Positions 52,301-61,288 of a stretch of 64,000 bases of DNA are shown here, one piece after another; positions within the stretch are counted from its first letter, which is position 1, and each line of letters starts with the position of its first letter. Source of the DNA: Clostridium sp. KNHs205. GTDB lineage: Bacteria > Bacillota > Clostridia > Lachnospirales > Lachnospiraceae. The DNA lies in the NCBI RefSeq assembly GCF_000702945.1, contig NZ_JNLE01000003.1, positions 1,659,501 through 1,723,500 of the forward strand. Reading direction: 5' to 3'. The notes under the pieces are model-generated. The model was not told the origin of the DNA, did no database searches, and worked only from the letters and a program-made list of their open reading frames with translations. Made by a program: the position numbers and the translations under genes.

Positions 52301-52856
52301 AAGAGGCATCAGGAGAAATACCCTGCGGAAAACAAAGGGTGCTGTCTGTATAAACCTCCCAATTGCCACCGGTGTCGGTGGCTGATATATAAACTCCCTC
52401 CGGAGGGATATGTACCTTTGGACGGGAAATAAGGTATACATTACGGTAGATTCCCGCACCGGTATACCACCTGGAATTGGGTGATTCATAGGTAACCTGT
52501 ACCAGTAATTCGTTTTCAGCTTCGGTTAAACAGTCGGTTATATCAATTTCAAAAGTGGTATAACCATACTTCCAGGAACCAGCAGGTTGCTTGTTGACAT
52601 AGATATTACAGTCCATATAGACACCTTCAAAACGAAGGGTAACCCTTGACCCATCCCTGGGAGGGGAGCAGCTAAAATATTTCTTATACCAACCGTCTCC
52701 GGTTTCATAAAGATTTTTGGTATCATAGATCAGCCAGTCGTGGGGAAGGCTGACTGCATCCCAGTTAAGTGAAGCTTTCGCTACCTCCTCCAGTGAGCTT
52801 TTGACCGGCATTTTTTGAAAATACCAATTAGAGTTGAACAGTTCCTGTCGTGCCAT
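49371..52856 (-). CDS. GH2 family glycoside hydrolase (beta-galactosidase type) with DUF4982 and C-terminal modules
   Basis: An 1161-residue cytoplasmic protein. Domains in order: sugar-binding jelly roll (1-170, LPHDWLIYDTKNLYETGDGWYKKYF, SRWYTGAGIYRNVYL), Ig-like linker (about 180-285), TIM barrel (about 285-590) with acid/base E397 in MWSIGNEIYDTHAG and nucleophile E476 in IIYGSETAS, a DUF4982 domain (about 600-690, VELFLNQRSLGSF), an invasin-like Ig domain (about 700-800), and two C-terminal beta-sandwiches resembling CBM6-type modules (about 920-1045 and 1050-1161). Beta-galactosidase is the usual activity; beta-galactosyl side chains of xyloglucan or galactan are plausible. It is downstream of an AraC gene with a 24-bp gap. 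Confidence 0.9.
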   Translation of the reverse strand: MARQELFNSNWYFQKMPVKSSLEEVAKASLNWDAVSLPHDWLIYDTKNLYETGDGWYKKYFSCSPPRDGSRVTLRFEGVYMDCNIYVNKQPAGSWKYGYTTFEIDITDCLTEAENELLVQVTYESPNSRWYTGAGIYRNVYLISRPKVHIPPEGVYISATDTGGNWEVYTDSTLCFPQGISPDASYRLKQSILDLNGTCIAETELPLTPENIHTLKEAHSLGAAYQCICILKVKAPLLWDTEHPNRYRMHTRILSSGELLDETEEGFGFRTLSFSPDKGFSLNGRQLSLKGVCEHHDLGCLGAAVWKEALRKRLLLLKEMGANAIRTAHNMPSVEFMDLADELGFLVVSEAFDMWERKKTEYDYARFFSEWHEKDVRNWICRDRNRPSIIMWSIGNEIYDTHAGERGQELTKQLKELVSRYDYKGNAPVTIGSNYMPWENAQKCADIVKLAGYNYGDKYYDKHHKEYPDWIIYGSETASTVQSRGIYHFPLSRPVLSDDDEQCSSLGNSSTSWGARSTESCIIAHRDTPYALGQFIWTGFDYIGEPTPYHTKNSYFGQIDTAGFPKDSFYIYQAEWTDYKVKPMVHLFPYWDFSPDQLIDVRVCSNAPCVELFLNQRSLGSFTIDHQKGERLLGEWQIPYEEGELKAIAYDEEGHPIAEDRKVSFTDAKTLSLTADKPNLSANGKDLIFLEISTKDSEGNPVENANNRVTVTVEGPGILLGLDNGDSTDYDQYKENSRRLFSGKLLAVISSTLTPGIIKITVTSKGLPHAELLLPSLAEYENLKDSSFYGYSGGHAYQPSSISPEIPIRKLEILAPEGNCLSPLTKTLPVEIRIHPPNADYRDITICATDAGGVPTNLALVKTEGLKGEITGLGDGMFYIRCYCRNGAERITMYSQLEFHVQGLGVAALNPYEFISASVHTWGLNLTNGNERGMATAREGKSIISFDRLDFGEYGSDVITLPIFSLDDEPFTIEVWEGLPEAENSEFLTTLDYQKPSRWNTYQEETYQLPRRLKGITSLSFVLYRKIHLKGFKFKKPAKAYEEIQALENSSIYGDSYLLREDAIEEIGNNVTLTFRDMNFSEKGFKRLLLCGHSPLDKNTIHLHFKDKDGFIISRQLVEFEYSTDYVIKEFNLENVTGETEVSFLFLPGCCFDFKWFRFEE

Positions 52857-52880
52857 GACAATCCTTTCTGCGACTGTGAT

Positions 52881-53792
52881 TTACAGTGCTGATCTCTTTG
52901 GGCTTTCTGTCTGCGGGAATTCCAGATTCTGCATGGAACAGTGCATGCTTCTGTATTCCGTAGGAGTACAGTTCTTTATGGTTCTGAAATTACGGTTAAA
53001 GGTCGAAAGACTGTTGAAGCCACTTCGCATGGCAATCTCCACTACAGAAAGATTGGGATCTGCTAAAAGGCTCTCAGCAAATAATATGCGGCGTTTAATC
53101 AGGTAATCATAATAAGTTACACCAGAGAAATTATAAAACAGCCTGGAAAAATGATATTTGCTGAAACCTGCCAGGGTGGCAAGCTTGTCGATGGTAAGGT
53201 TTTCCGTACAGTGATCATTGATATACTGGCAGATATGCAGGAATTTATCAATATATTGATGCTGTTTCTTTTTGATTAAATTTTTATTCTGCCTGTCCAG
53301 ATTGATGCAGTTCCTGCCTACAATTACAAAAAAAGATGTCAGCAGGGCATTTATGGAGGCTTCATAAAGAGGCGGACGGTTGATATATTCCTCTGCGACC
53401 TTGTTCATGATGTCCACCAATTGTTTCTGGTAGCTGGTACTGTCCTCCGATTTGATACAGATACAGGGATAAAAGCCGCTGCTGATGGAATCAATGCCGT
53501 TTAAGCCATTTAGCAGGGAGTTGTCACACTGAAGGATGAAGCGCCTTCCTGTGGGAGGAGCATATAATTCGTGTATTTCACCGGAGGGAATGATAATGAT
53601 ATCACCGGGATTTAATATGTATTTTTCTTTGTTCACCACTGCAGAATAGGTATTTTCAACAGGCATGATTATCTCCGTATCTGTATGCCAGTGCATAGGA
53701 TAATCTTCGTATTCCCGATTAATATGAAGACGGACCTGTAAATTCTCCAGATGAAATACGGTTTCTCTGGTACCTGTTAATTTTTCAATCAT
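52881..53792 (-). CDS. AraC family regulator with N-terminal cupin
   Basis: A 303-residue regulator. The start is MIEKLTGTRETVF, preceded by AGGAGG; the frame runs 37 codons further upstream without a ribosome site. The cupin is YPMHWHTDTEIIMPVENTYSAVV and LNPGDIIIIPSGEIHEL. The HTH pair is LTIDKLATLAGFSKYHFSRLFYNFSG and VVEIAMRSGFNSLSTFNRNFRTIKNCTPTEYR. It is co-directional with and just upstream of the GH2 gene, so they likely form an autoregulated pair. Confidence 0.92.
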   Translation of the reverse strand: MIEKLTGTRETVFHLENLQVRLHINREYEDYPMHWHTDTEIIMPVENTYSAVVNKEKYILNPGDIIIIPSGEIHELYAPPTGRRFILQCDNSLLNGLNGIDSISSGFYPCICIKSEDSTSYQKQLVDIMNKVAEEYINRPPLYEASINALLTSFFVIVGRNCINLDRQNKNLIKKKQHQYIDKFLHICQYINDHCTENLTIDKLATLAGFSKYHFSRLFYNFSGVTYYDYLIKRRILFAESLLADPNLSVVEIAMRSGFNSLSTFNRNFRTIKNCTPTEYRSMHCSMQNLEFPQTESPKRSAL

Positions 53793-54375
53793 AGTAGCCT
53801 CCTGTTGGGAGCTCATCCAATATTGCAGCAGAAATGCAGGATTGAGCAGAACGGCGTTTATAGGATAATTAGTATACATAATAAACAATTTCGTATTTAA
53901 CATTATAGTTTGCTTTGGTGAAAATGTAAATACACAAATGTTATTTTACTATTTAATACAAAATATGCCTTCCATAATTATTTATTGCCTATATATTAAA
54001 TGTTTTGTAAGTTTTATTTGGGCATAATGGGCTAGGCATTAAATGGCAATATCTGCAGGACGTACAAAGATGTATAGTTGTATATATGTACAGTTTTTAC
54101 AATCAGATACGATGGATTTCAATATTATTTCATAAATTTTATTACATATAATCGGATTTATGCAATTTAATTTTAGTTCCTATTGCTTAAAAATAGCAAT
54201 ATATGATAGGTGTTTGGCAATCATTAAGAAGCAGAGAAACGGGATGTGTGTTATAAATAAATATAAGAACCACAGATATTTAGCGTTTACTTATTTAATA
54301 TGAACAAAAAAATTAAATGCCTGATATCGAAGATATTCTGCAATACGAAACATATTTAAAACAGGAGAGGTAATC
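53793..54375. promoter_or_regulatory. Long AT-rich divergent intergenic region
   Basis: It separates the leftward AraC-GH2 pair from the rightward transport cluster. A small hairpin TATTGCT-N7-AGCAATA lies near 54180-54202. AT-rich promoters for both directions must lie here, but I cannot pick a convincing -35/-10 pair by eye. ACAGGAGAGG just before 54376 is the ribosome site. Confidence 0.35.
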
Positions 54376-57285
54376 ATGAGCAGGAAATTGAAGTTGGTAG
54401 TGGGAATAGTAACGGCATGTGCGGTGATAGCAGCTGTCTTTTTCTTTTCAAGGGGAAAAGAAGACAGTTTTGCAGACAAATATTCCGATACTCCCAATTT
54501 GGATGTGGATGTGGGCGGAATAGGACGTGACAATACTTATGCCAAGTATCTGGAAGCGCATTCCCAGGCGGCTTACCCTGAAAAAGAGGTGGAGGTAGCG
54601 GTTACAGATTATACAAAGGGTGAGGATGTTGAGGTTCTAAAGGATTATGAAGGAGAACCGGAGGTTCTTTACACCGGTGAGAATTCCTACACGGAATGGC
54701 AGATCGAGGTTCCGGAGGCAGGAATGTATCAGGTCTTCATGAAGTATTATACGGTGAAAGCCCGTGGTGTTGATATAGAGAGAAAATTCTACATCAACGG
54801 TGAGTTACCTTTTCTTGGAGCAGATGCCTTATCCTTTACCAGGCTATGGAAGAATGAAGAAGAGGTAAAGAGGGATAACCAGGGAAATGACATCCGTCCC
54901 ACTCAGGTGGATGAGCAGGCCTGGACGGGAGCTTATTTCAAGGATGATCTGGGATATTTCATCAAACCCTATCAGTTTTATTTTGAAAAAGGCAGGAACA
55001 CCATCGGCCTTGAAGCTATAAATGAACCTGTAGTTATAAAATCCATAACACTACAGGGGATTAAAGAAGATCTTACCTATGAACAGTACAGTGAAAATAT
55101 TGCCGGAACAGCGGAAACAGAGGAAGCCTCCACTTATAAACTGATAATTCAGGGAGAAGCATCAACCCTGAGATCTTCGCCTTCTCTGTATCCATTATAT
55201 GACCGGTCTTCACCCATTACACAGCCCTACAGTGTATCGAAGATCAGGCTCAATATGATAGGCGGCAATGCCTGGAGAGTTCCGGGACAATGGATAGAAT
55301 GGGATTTCGAAGTACCTGCGGACGGGTACTATAATATAACCTTAAAAGCAAGGCAGAATTATAACAGGGGATTTGTTTCCAACCGTTCTGTCTACATAGA
55401 CGGTAATATTCCTTTTGAAGATCTGGAGCAGGTAGGCTTCCGTTACAGCAATAAATGGAATTCCTATACCCTTTCCGATTCGCAAAACGATGCGTATCAA
55501 TTCTACCTCGATAAAGGAAAACATACGATTCGGATGGAAGTTACCCTGGGGGATATGGGAAATATTCTCAATGAAATGCAGGATTCTGTCTACAGGCTCA
55601 ACAGCATGTACCGTAAGATCCTCGTACTGACCGGAACAACACCGGATAAGTATAGAGATTACAAGATAGATAAGGTATATCCGGAAATTATCGAGTCCAT
55701 GGATCTGGAAAGCAAAAGACTTTATAAGATGGTGGATGACATCGTGGCATACTCCGGAGAAAAAGCCAATCAGGTAGCTTCCATACAGACCCTGGCCAAA
55801 CAGCTGGAGGATTTTGTGGAAAAACCGGAGAAGATTCCCGTAGGGTTTGCAGCCTTTAAGTTAAATATAAGTGCCATGGGTACCAGCATTCTCACCTTAA
55901 GTGAGGCTCCTCTGGATATTGACTACATCACCGTAACCGGTACAAAAGAGAAACCGGATAAAGTAAAGGAAAGCTTTTTCAGCAGAGCAGTACATGAAGT
56001 GAAATCCTTCTATGCTTCCTTTACGACAGATTACAATGCAGTAGGAGATGTATACGAGGACAGTGATGCCATTCAGGTATGGATTCTGTCCGGCCGTGAT
56101 CAGAGTACTATCCTGAAAGCCATGATAGATGATACCTTTACTCCGGAAAAGGGAATTAAGGTCAATGTAAAGCTGGTGGAAGCAGGTACTTTGTTAAATG
56201 CCATAATAGCCGGTAAAGGACCGGATGTGGTAATTTCGGCAGGCCAGGGAGAACCCGTAAATTATGCTCTTCGTAGTGCGGTGGAGGATATCAGCCAGTT
56301 TACAGACTACCAGGAGGTTCTAAAGGATTTTTACCCCAGTGCTTATGCACCTTACCGTTTTGAAGGCGGAATTTATGCTCTGCCGGAGACCCAGAATTTT
56401 AATGTTTTATTCTACCGAAAGGATATTCTGGAGGAACTGGAACTTCAGGTACCTAATACCTGGGAGGACCTGATAGCCATGCTGCCTACCATACAGCAGA
56501 ACAATATGTCGGTAGCCATTCCTTCAACCGAGAGGACCCTTAATAATTCCTCCAATCCGGATTTGTCCACCTTCTTTGCCTTGCTTTACCAAAACGGTGG
56601 TACTATCTATGATGAAGAGGGCAAGACAGCGCTGATAGATTCGGAACAGGGTTCCAAAGCTTTTGAGACTTTTACCAAACTGTTTACCCAGTATAAATTG
56701 CCGACTATCTATGATTTCGCGAACCTGTTCCGTTCAGGTCAGATGCCGATTGGTATAGCAGACTACAATACTTTTAATACACTTGTAGTATTTGCACCGG
56801 AAATCAGGGGACTTTGGGATTTTACAGTAATTCCTGGAACCGTAAGAGAAGACGGATCCATAGACCGTTCCTGTCATACCACCGGGCTTTGTACCATGCT
56901 GTTGAAGCAGGAGGACGAGGTGACAAAGAACAATTCCTGGGAATTCATGAAATGGTGGGTCAGTGCCGATACCCAGGTGCGTTTTGGCCAGGAGATGGAA
57001 AGTGTTATGGGAGCTTCGGCCAGATATGCAACAGCCAACGTAGAAGCCTTTAAACAGCTGTCCTGGAGCAAGAGTCAGCTGGAGGTGCTGGATGAACAGT
57101 GGCAGTGGACCGTTGGATTAAGGGAAGTAGCCGGCGGCTATTATACCCAGAGACATATAACCAATGCAATCCGTAAGGTTCTCAATAAGAATGAAGATCC
57201 AAGGGAAACGCTTCTGGATTATACGACAACCATTAATCAGGAAATTGAGAAAAAACGTCTTGAATTCGGCCTGACTGTCAGATAG
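54376..57285 (+). CDS. Solute-binding protein fused to two N-terminal beta-sandwich modules
   Basis: A 969-residue protein, about twice the normal binding-protein length. Residues 1-25 hold a hydrophobic anchor; VTAC near residue 12-15 fits a lipobox, but the hydrophobic stretch continues after it, so a membrane anchor is also possible. Two jelly-roll modules follow: about 65-240 (YTEWQIEVPEAGMYQVFMKYY, YFEKGRNTIGLEAI) and about 250-400 (WIEWDFEVPADGYYNITLKAR, YLDKGKHTIRMEV). A helical linker (400-490) leads to the binding domain (about 570-969: GKGPDVVISAGQGEPVNYA, GGIYALPETQNFNVLFYRKDIL, WEFMKWWVSADTQVRFG). The modules look like CBM35/CBM6-class folds. It is the first gene of the transport cluster. 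Confidence 0.85.
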   Translation: MSRKLKLVVGIVTACAVIAAVFFFSRGKEDSFADKYSDTPNLDVDVGGIGRDNTYAKYLEAHSQAAYPEKEVEVAVTDYTKGEDVEVLKDYEGEPEVLYTGENSYTEWQIEVPEAGMYQVFMKYYTVKARGVDIERKFYINGELPFLGADALSFTRLWKNEEEVKRDNQGNDIRPTQVDEQAWTGAYFKDDLGYFIKPYQFYFEKGRNTIGLEAINEPVVIKSITLQGIKEDLTYEQYSENIAGTAETEEASTYKLIIQGEASTLRSSPSLYPLYDRSSPITQPYSVSKIRLNMIGGNAWRVPGQWIEWDFEVPADGYYNITLKARQNYNRGFVSNRSVYIDGNIPFEDLEQVGFRYSNKWNSYTLSDSQNDAYQFYLDKGKHTIRMEVTLGDMGNILNEMQDSVYRLNSMYRKILVLTGTTPDKYRDYKIDKVYPEIIESMDLESKRLYKMVDDIVAYSGEKANQVASIQTLAKQLEDFVEKPEKIPVGFAAFKLNISAMGTSILTLSEAPLDIDYITVTGTKEKPDKVKESFFSRAVHEVKSFYASFTTDYNAVGDVYEDSDAIQVWILSGRDQSTILKAMIDDTFTPEKGIKVNVKLVEAGTLLNAIIAGKGPDVVISAGQGEPVNYALRSAVEDISQFTDYQEVLKDFYPSAYAPYRFEGGIYALPETQNFNVLFYRKDILEELELQVPNTWEDLIAMLPTIQQNNMSVAIPSTERTLNNSSNPDLSTFFALLYQNGGTIYDEEGKTALIDSEQGSKAFETFTKLFTQYKLPTIYDFANLFRSGQMPIGIADYNTFNTLVVFAPEIRGLWDFTVIPGTVREDGSIDRSCHTTGLCTMLLKQEDEVTKNNSWEFMKWWVSADTQVRFGQEMESVMGASARYATANVEAFKQLSWSKSQLEVLDEQWQWTVGLREVAGGYYTQRHITNAIRKVLNKNEDPRETLLDYTTTINQEIEKKRLEFGLTVR

Positions 57286-57296
57286 GGGGATAAGAT

Positions 57297-58235
57297 TTGA
57301 AAACATTCATAAAGAAATATCTAAGAAAGAAGAAAAGAGATATGTCCATAGCCTGGAAGCAGGCCAAAAAGTCTAAGACCTGTTACCTGTTTCTGGCACC
57401 CTATGCGATATTATTCATTTTGTTCTATGTAGTACCGGTTATAACTTCTCTTGTTCTGAGCTTTACTTATTACAACATTCTGGAGACCCCAAAATTCATT
57501 GGGCTCCAGAATTATATAAACCTTCTGCTGGCGGATGATGTATTTATAACAGCTGTAAAAAACACCTTCCTGCTGGCTGCGATTACCGGCCCCATTGGTT
57601 ACATGGCAGCGTTTCTGTTTGCCTGGTTCATCAATGAGTTGCCCAGATACCTAAGAGCTTTTGCGATTGTTATCTTTTATGCTCCGACCATATCCGGGCA
57701 GGTATATCTGATTTGGGCAATCATGTTCTCCGGTGATGCCTATGGTTACATCAATTCCTTTTTGATGGAACTGGGAATCATCAGCGGCCCTATCCTGTGG
57801 CTTACCAACCCCCAGTATATGATGATGGTGGTCATCATCGTAAGTCTCTGGATGAGTCTTGGAACTGGATTCCTGGCTTTTGTCGCCGGTCTCCAGGGTA
57901 TCGACAAGGCACAGTATGAAGCCGGTTATATTGATGGGGTTAAGAACCGCTGGCAAGAATTATGGTATATAACCCTTCCCGGTATGAAACCCATGTTGAT
58001 GTTCGGAGCTGTAATGACCATTACCCAGTCCTTTGGTGTGGCGGATGTACCCATTGCGCTTACGGGATTCCCAAGTACGGATTATGCTACCCAGACGGTG
58101 GTAACGCACCTTGTGGATTACGGTTCCATCCGATTTGAAATGGGTTATGCATCAGCAATTGCCACACTGCTTTTCATAGTAATGATCCTTTGCAACAAAA
58201 TGATTCAGGCTATGCTTAGAAGAGTAGGAACTTAA
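57297..58235 (+). CDS. Sugar ABC transporter permease (MalF/UgpA type)
   Basis: A 312-residue permease with a basic N-terminus and six predicted helices (FLAPYAILFILFYVVPVITSL is the first). Coupling motif: DKAQYEAGYIDGVKNRWQELWYITLPGMKP. TTG 57297 follows GGGGGAT; an internal ATG 45 bases later is less well placed. It lies 11 bases after the binding-protein gene. Confidence 0.9.
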   Translation: MKTFIKKYLRKKKRDMSIAWKQAKKSKTCYLFLAPYAILFILFYVVPVITSLVLSFTYYNILETPKFIGLQNYINLLLADDVFITAVKNTFLLAAITGPIGYMAAFLFAWFINELPRYLRAFAIVIFYAPTISGQVYLIWAIMFSGDAYGYINSFLMELGIISGPILWLTNPQYMMMVVIIVSLWMSLGTGFLAFVAGLQGIDKAQYEAGYIDGVKNRWQELWYITLPGMKPMLMFGAVMTITQSFGVADVPIALTGFPSTDYATQTVVTHLVDYGSIRFEMGYASAIATLLFIVMILCNKMIQAMLRRVGT

Positions 58236-58261
58236 TACCATGAATAACGGAGAAAAGGGCT

Positions 58262-59125
58262 ATGATTATGAAAAAACATCTTAAACGAAAACCTAATCGT
58301 TCCAAGGGAGGGGACTTCGGTATTTATTTCGTACTGGTACTCTTCGGGCTTTTTATGGCCTTCCCTCTGGTTTATGCAATAAACAGTGCCTTTAAGCCGC
58401 TGGATGAGATCTTTGTCTATCCGCCAAGGCTGTTTGTGCAGAATCCCACTATGGACAATTTTCAGGATTTGTTCGTAATAATGAACAAATCCTGGGTACC
58501 CTTTTCCAGGTACCTGTTCAATACCTTTTTTATAACGGTTCTGGGTACTGCCGGACATATCATTATTTCTTCCATGGGTGCCTATGTTCTGGCAAAATAT
58601 CGATTTCCTGGCAGCAGGGTATTTTTCAGTATCGTCGTAACAGCCCTGATGTTCAACGGCTACGTTACAGCAATCCCTAATTATCTGGTAATGTCTAAGA
58701 TCGGGTTGGTGGATTCTCCCTGGGCGGTCATAATTCCTGCCCTGGCCTCTCCCATGGGACTCTTTCTTATGAAACAGTACATGGAGGGTATTCCCGATGC
58801 ATTGCTGGAAGCTGCGAAAATTGACGGTGCAAAAGAGTGGTCCATCTTTGGATTCATTGTAATGCCAATGGTAAGACCGGCCTGGCTGACACTGATGATC
58901 TTATCAGTACAGGGACTCTGGAACATCAAGGCCTCCAATTTTATCTATTCCGAAGAACTAAAGACATTACCTTATGCACTTCAGCAGATAGTAAGCGGAG
59001 GAATTGCAAGAGCAGGTGTCGGAGCTGCGGTTACACTGGTTATGATGATTGTACCTATTACGACCTTTATCGTAGTGGAGAGCAATGTTATTGAGACCAT
59101 GGCAAGCTCCGGTATCAAAGATTAA
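58262..59125 (+). CDS. Sugar ABC transporter permease (MalG/UgpE type)
   Basis: A 287-residue permease with six predicted helices. MAFPLVYAINSAFKPLDEIFVYPPRL is the typical opening and ALLEAAKIDGAKEWSIFGFIVMPMVRP is the coupling loop. GGAGAAAAGGG precedes ATG 58262, and a second ATG two codons later is equally possible. Partner of the upstream MalF-type protein. Confidence 0.9.
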   Translation: MIMKKHLKRKPNRSKGGDFGIYFVLVLFGLFMAFPLVYAINSAFKPLDEIFVYPPRLFVQNPTMDNFQDLFVIMNKSWVPFSRYLFNTFFITVLGTAGHIIISSMGAYVLAKYRFPGSRVFFSIVVTALMFNGYVTAIPNYLVMSKIGLVDSPWAVIIPALASPMGLFLMKQYMEGIPDALLEAAKIDGAKEWSIFGFIVMPMVRPAWLTLMILSVQGLWNIKASNFIYSEELKTLPYALQQIVSGGIARAGVGAAVTLVMMIVPITTFIVVESNVIETMASSGIKD

Positions 59126-59135
59126 GGAGGAAACA

Positions 59136-60614
59136 ATGAAGAGAAAATGTATTTTGCTGGTGCTTCTCTGCTTTATGGTGATTATGTTGTTTCCGTCTGT
59201 ACCCGCACTGGCAGAGGATACGCATTATACCTATACATATGATTGGTGGGGACTGAACAGGGAATCCCCCGACGCTTACGAAGCAAATACTTCCATAACG
59301 GGAGATAAACTGGGAATTGGTGATTTTTTGAACCCCCAGGGATTTTTTGTCCGTGATAATCTGATATATGTCTGTGATACCGGAAATAACCGGATTGTAG
59401 TAATTGAAAAAGCAGACGGAGTTTACCGGCTTAAGGAGGTCATAACAGAATTTACCGGAGAGACGGATATCAATACCTTTTCTGGGCCTATGGATATCTT
59501 TGTTACTGGCAAGGGAGAATTCTATATCTGTGATACGGAGAATCAGAGGGTCGTTCATCTGAATGCCAACCGGGAGCTGGTGAAGGAACTGGTTCGTCCT
59601 GCAGATGAAACTGTTGACCAGGAATCCAGCTTCTACCCTCAAAAGGTTGTGGTAGACAGTTCCGGCAGAGCAGTGGTTTTGGTGAAAAATTATAACAAGG
59701 GATTTGTAGAATATAAAAACACAGGGGAATTCTCCGGATTTATCGGAGCCAATGAAGTTAAATTCAATATGATCGATTATATCTGGAAGAGATTTGCCAC
59801 CAAGGAGCAGAGAGCCCAGATGGAAACCTTCGTACCCACGGAATATAATAATCTGGCGCTGGATAAGGATGAATTTATCTATTGTACCACTTCTGTCTTT
59901 AAGGAAAGGGAATTGCAGAACGATAAGGCAAAGCCTATCCGCAAGCTCAACGCCATGGGGACTGACATATTGGTAAGGAACGGAGAGTATCCCCCTATTG
60001 GTGACCTGATGTGGGGGAATGCTGCCGGAGTATCCGGAGCATCCAAATTCGTCGATGTAACGGCCATGGACAATGATACCTACTTTGTAATTGACAGGAC
60101 AAGAGGAAGGATTTTCGGATACGATTTTCAGGGAAACCTGCTTTATGCCTTCGGCAGCCTGGGTAACCGGATGGGATATTTCAATTATCCCACAGCACTG
60201 GAGCATATGGATAACAATCTGCTGGTTCTGGATTCCGGAAACGTAAGTATTACGGTGTTTAGCCTTACCCAATACGGACAGCTGATCAATGATGCACTGA
60301 TGGAATACAAACGTGGAAATTACGATACTTCCGCTGCTTATTGGGAAGAGGTACTTACCCAAAATGGTAATTATGACCTGGCCTATATCGGCATCGGCCG
60401 TTCCCTGCTAAGACAAGGGAACTATAAAAAAGCCATGGAGTATTTTAAGCTTAAATACGACGAAGAAAATTATTCGAAAGCTTTCCAGCTATACAGGAAA
60501 CAATGGATCGAAGAGAAAATCGGGTGGATTGTGGGTGTATTCTTTACCATAATCATACTTCCCTCCCTCATCGGTTTTGTGAAAAAAATTAAAAGGGAGG
60601 TAGAGGAAGAATGA
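59136..60614 (+). CDS. Membrane-anchored NHL-repeat (beta-propeller) protein with TPR-like region
   Basis: A 492-residue protein starting at MKRKCILLVLLC with AAGGAGG immediately upstream. A cleavable signal peptide ends PALAED near residue 26-28. Residues about 65-375 are NHL propeller repeats (LNPQGFFVRDNLIYVCDTGNNRIVVI, GPMDIFVTGKGEFYICDTENQRVVHL, NYPTALEHMDNNLLVLDSGN). Residues about 390-455 are two TPR-like helices pairs (AAYWEEVLTQNGNYDLAYIG, LLRQGNYKKAMEYFKLKYD). A C-terminal helix (about 463-482) plus KKIKREVEEE anchors it with the bulk outside. Role unknown; it is between importer permeases and a Yip1-like gene, and its stop overlaps the next start (ATGA). Confidence 0.82.
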   Translation: MKRKCILLVLLCFMVIMLFPSVPALAEDTHYTYTYDWWGLNRESPDAYEANTSITGDKLGIGDFLNPQGFFVRDNLIYVCDTGNNRIVVIEKADGVYRLKEVITEFTGETDINTFSGPMDIFVTGKGEFYICDTENQRVVHLNANRELVKELVRPADETVDQESSFYPQKVVVDSSGRAVVLVKNYNKGFVEYKNTGEFSGFIGANEVKFNMIDYIWKRFATKEQRAQMETFVPTEYNNLALDKDEFIYCTTSVFKERELQNDKAKPIRKLNAMGTDILVRNGEYPPIGDLMWGNAAGVSGASKFVDVTAMDNDTYFVIDRTRGRIFGYDFQGNLLYAFGSLGNRMGYFNYPTALEHMDNNLLVLDSGNVSITVFSLTQYGQLINDALMEYKRGNYDTSAAYWEEVLTQNGNYDLAYIGIGRSLLRQGNYKKAMEYFKLKYDEENYSKAFQLYRKQWIEEKIGWIVGVFFTIIILPSLIGFVKKIKREVEEE

Positions 60615-61273
60615 AGACAGCCGCATTTTTAAAACGGTTTGACTTTCAGCATACGGCTAAAACCCTGCGCTATTCCCTGTATGTGATTACACATCCGCTG
60701 GATGGGTTTTGGGACCTGACCCATGAAAACAGAGGGTCCGTTGCAGCCGCAAATATTATTATTGCAATGGCAATGCTTACCCGGGTTTTCAGACTGCAGT
60801 TTACCAGCTTTTTATTCATAAAGGTCATATGGGAGCACGTAAATCTAATTGAGATCTTACTGGGATTTCTGATTCCTATTGTATTGGCCTGTGTGGCAAA
60901 TTGGGCTCTGACCACTCTTTTTGACGGAAAAGGTACCATGAAACAGATTCATATGGGGATTGGCTATGCTCTTACTCCTTATGTATTAATACAGTTTCCG
61001 ATGATATTTATCAGTAATCTGATGACAGTGGAAGAAGGAGCATTTTATTCCTATATTCTCATCTTTTCAGAGCTCTGGTGCGGTATGCTTATAATTTCTG
61101 CAGTAATGATGATACATGATTATACGCTGGGGAAAACACTTATAACCATTGCGGCTACCGTTCTGGGGATGATATTGATTATATTTATTTTCCTTTTGTT
61201 TTTCAGCTTGGTAACAGATGCGGCGGCATATTTTATTTCTTTGTACAAAGAAATTATATTCCGATTTTACTGA
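60611..61273 (+). CDS. Yip1-family membrane protein
   Basis: A 220-residue protein with about five hydrophobic helices (SVAAANIIIAMAMLTRVF, LLGFLIPIVLACVANWALTTLF, IGYALTPYVLIQFPMIFIS, LWCGMLIISAVMMIHDYTL, TVLGMILIIFIFLLFFSLV). The pattern and the DGKGTMKQIHMGIGYALTPY segment match the Yip1 domain family. AGGGAGG precedes the ATG, which overlaps the upstream stop by four bases. Function in bacteria is unknown. Confidence 0.8.
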   Translation: MKTAAFLKRFDFQHTAKTLRYSLYVITHPLDGFWDLTHENRGSVAAANIIIAMAMLTRVFRLQFTSFLFIKVIWEHVNLIEILLGFLIPIVLACVANWALTTLFDGKGTMKQIHMGIGYALTPYVLIQFPMIFISNLMTVEEGAFYSYILIFSELWCGMLIISAVMMIHDYTLGKTLITIAATVLGMILIIFIFLLFFSLVTDAAAYFISLYKEIIFRFY

Positions 61274-61288
61274 TAAGGAGGGCTGAAA

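Noticed and set aside
59115..60362. 415-codon minus-strand frame opposite the NHL protein
   Set aside because: Long, but antisense to a gene with signal peptide, repeats and coupled neighbours; no ribosome site or family pattern.
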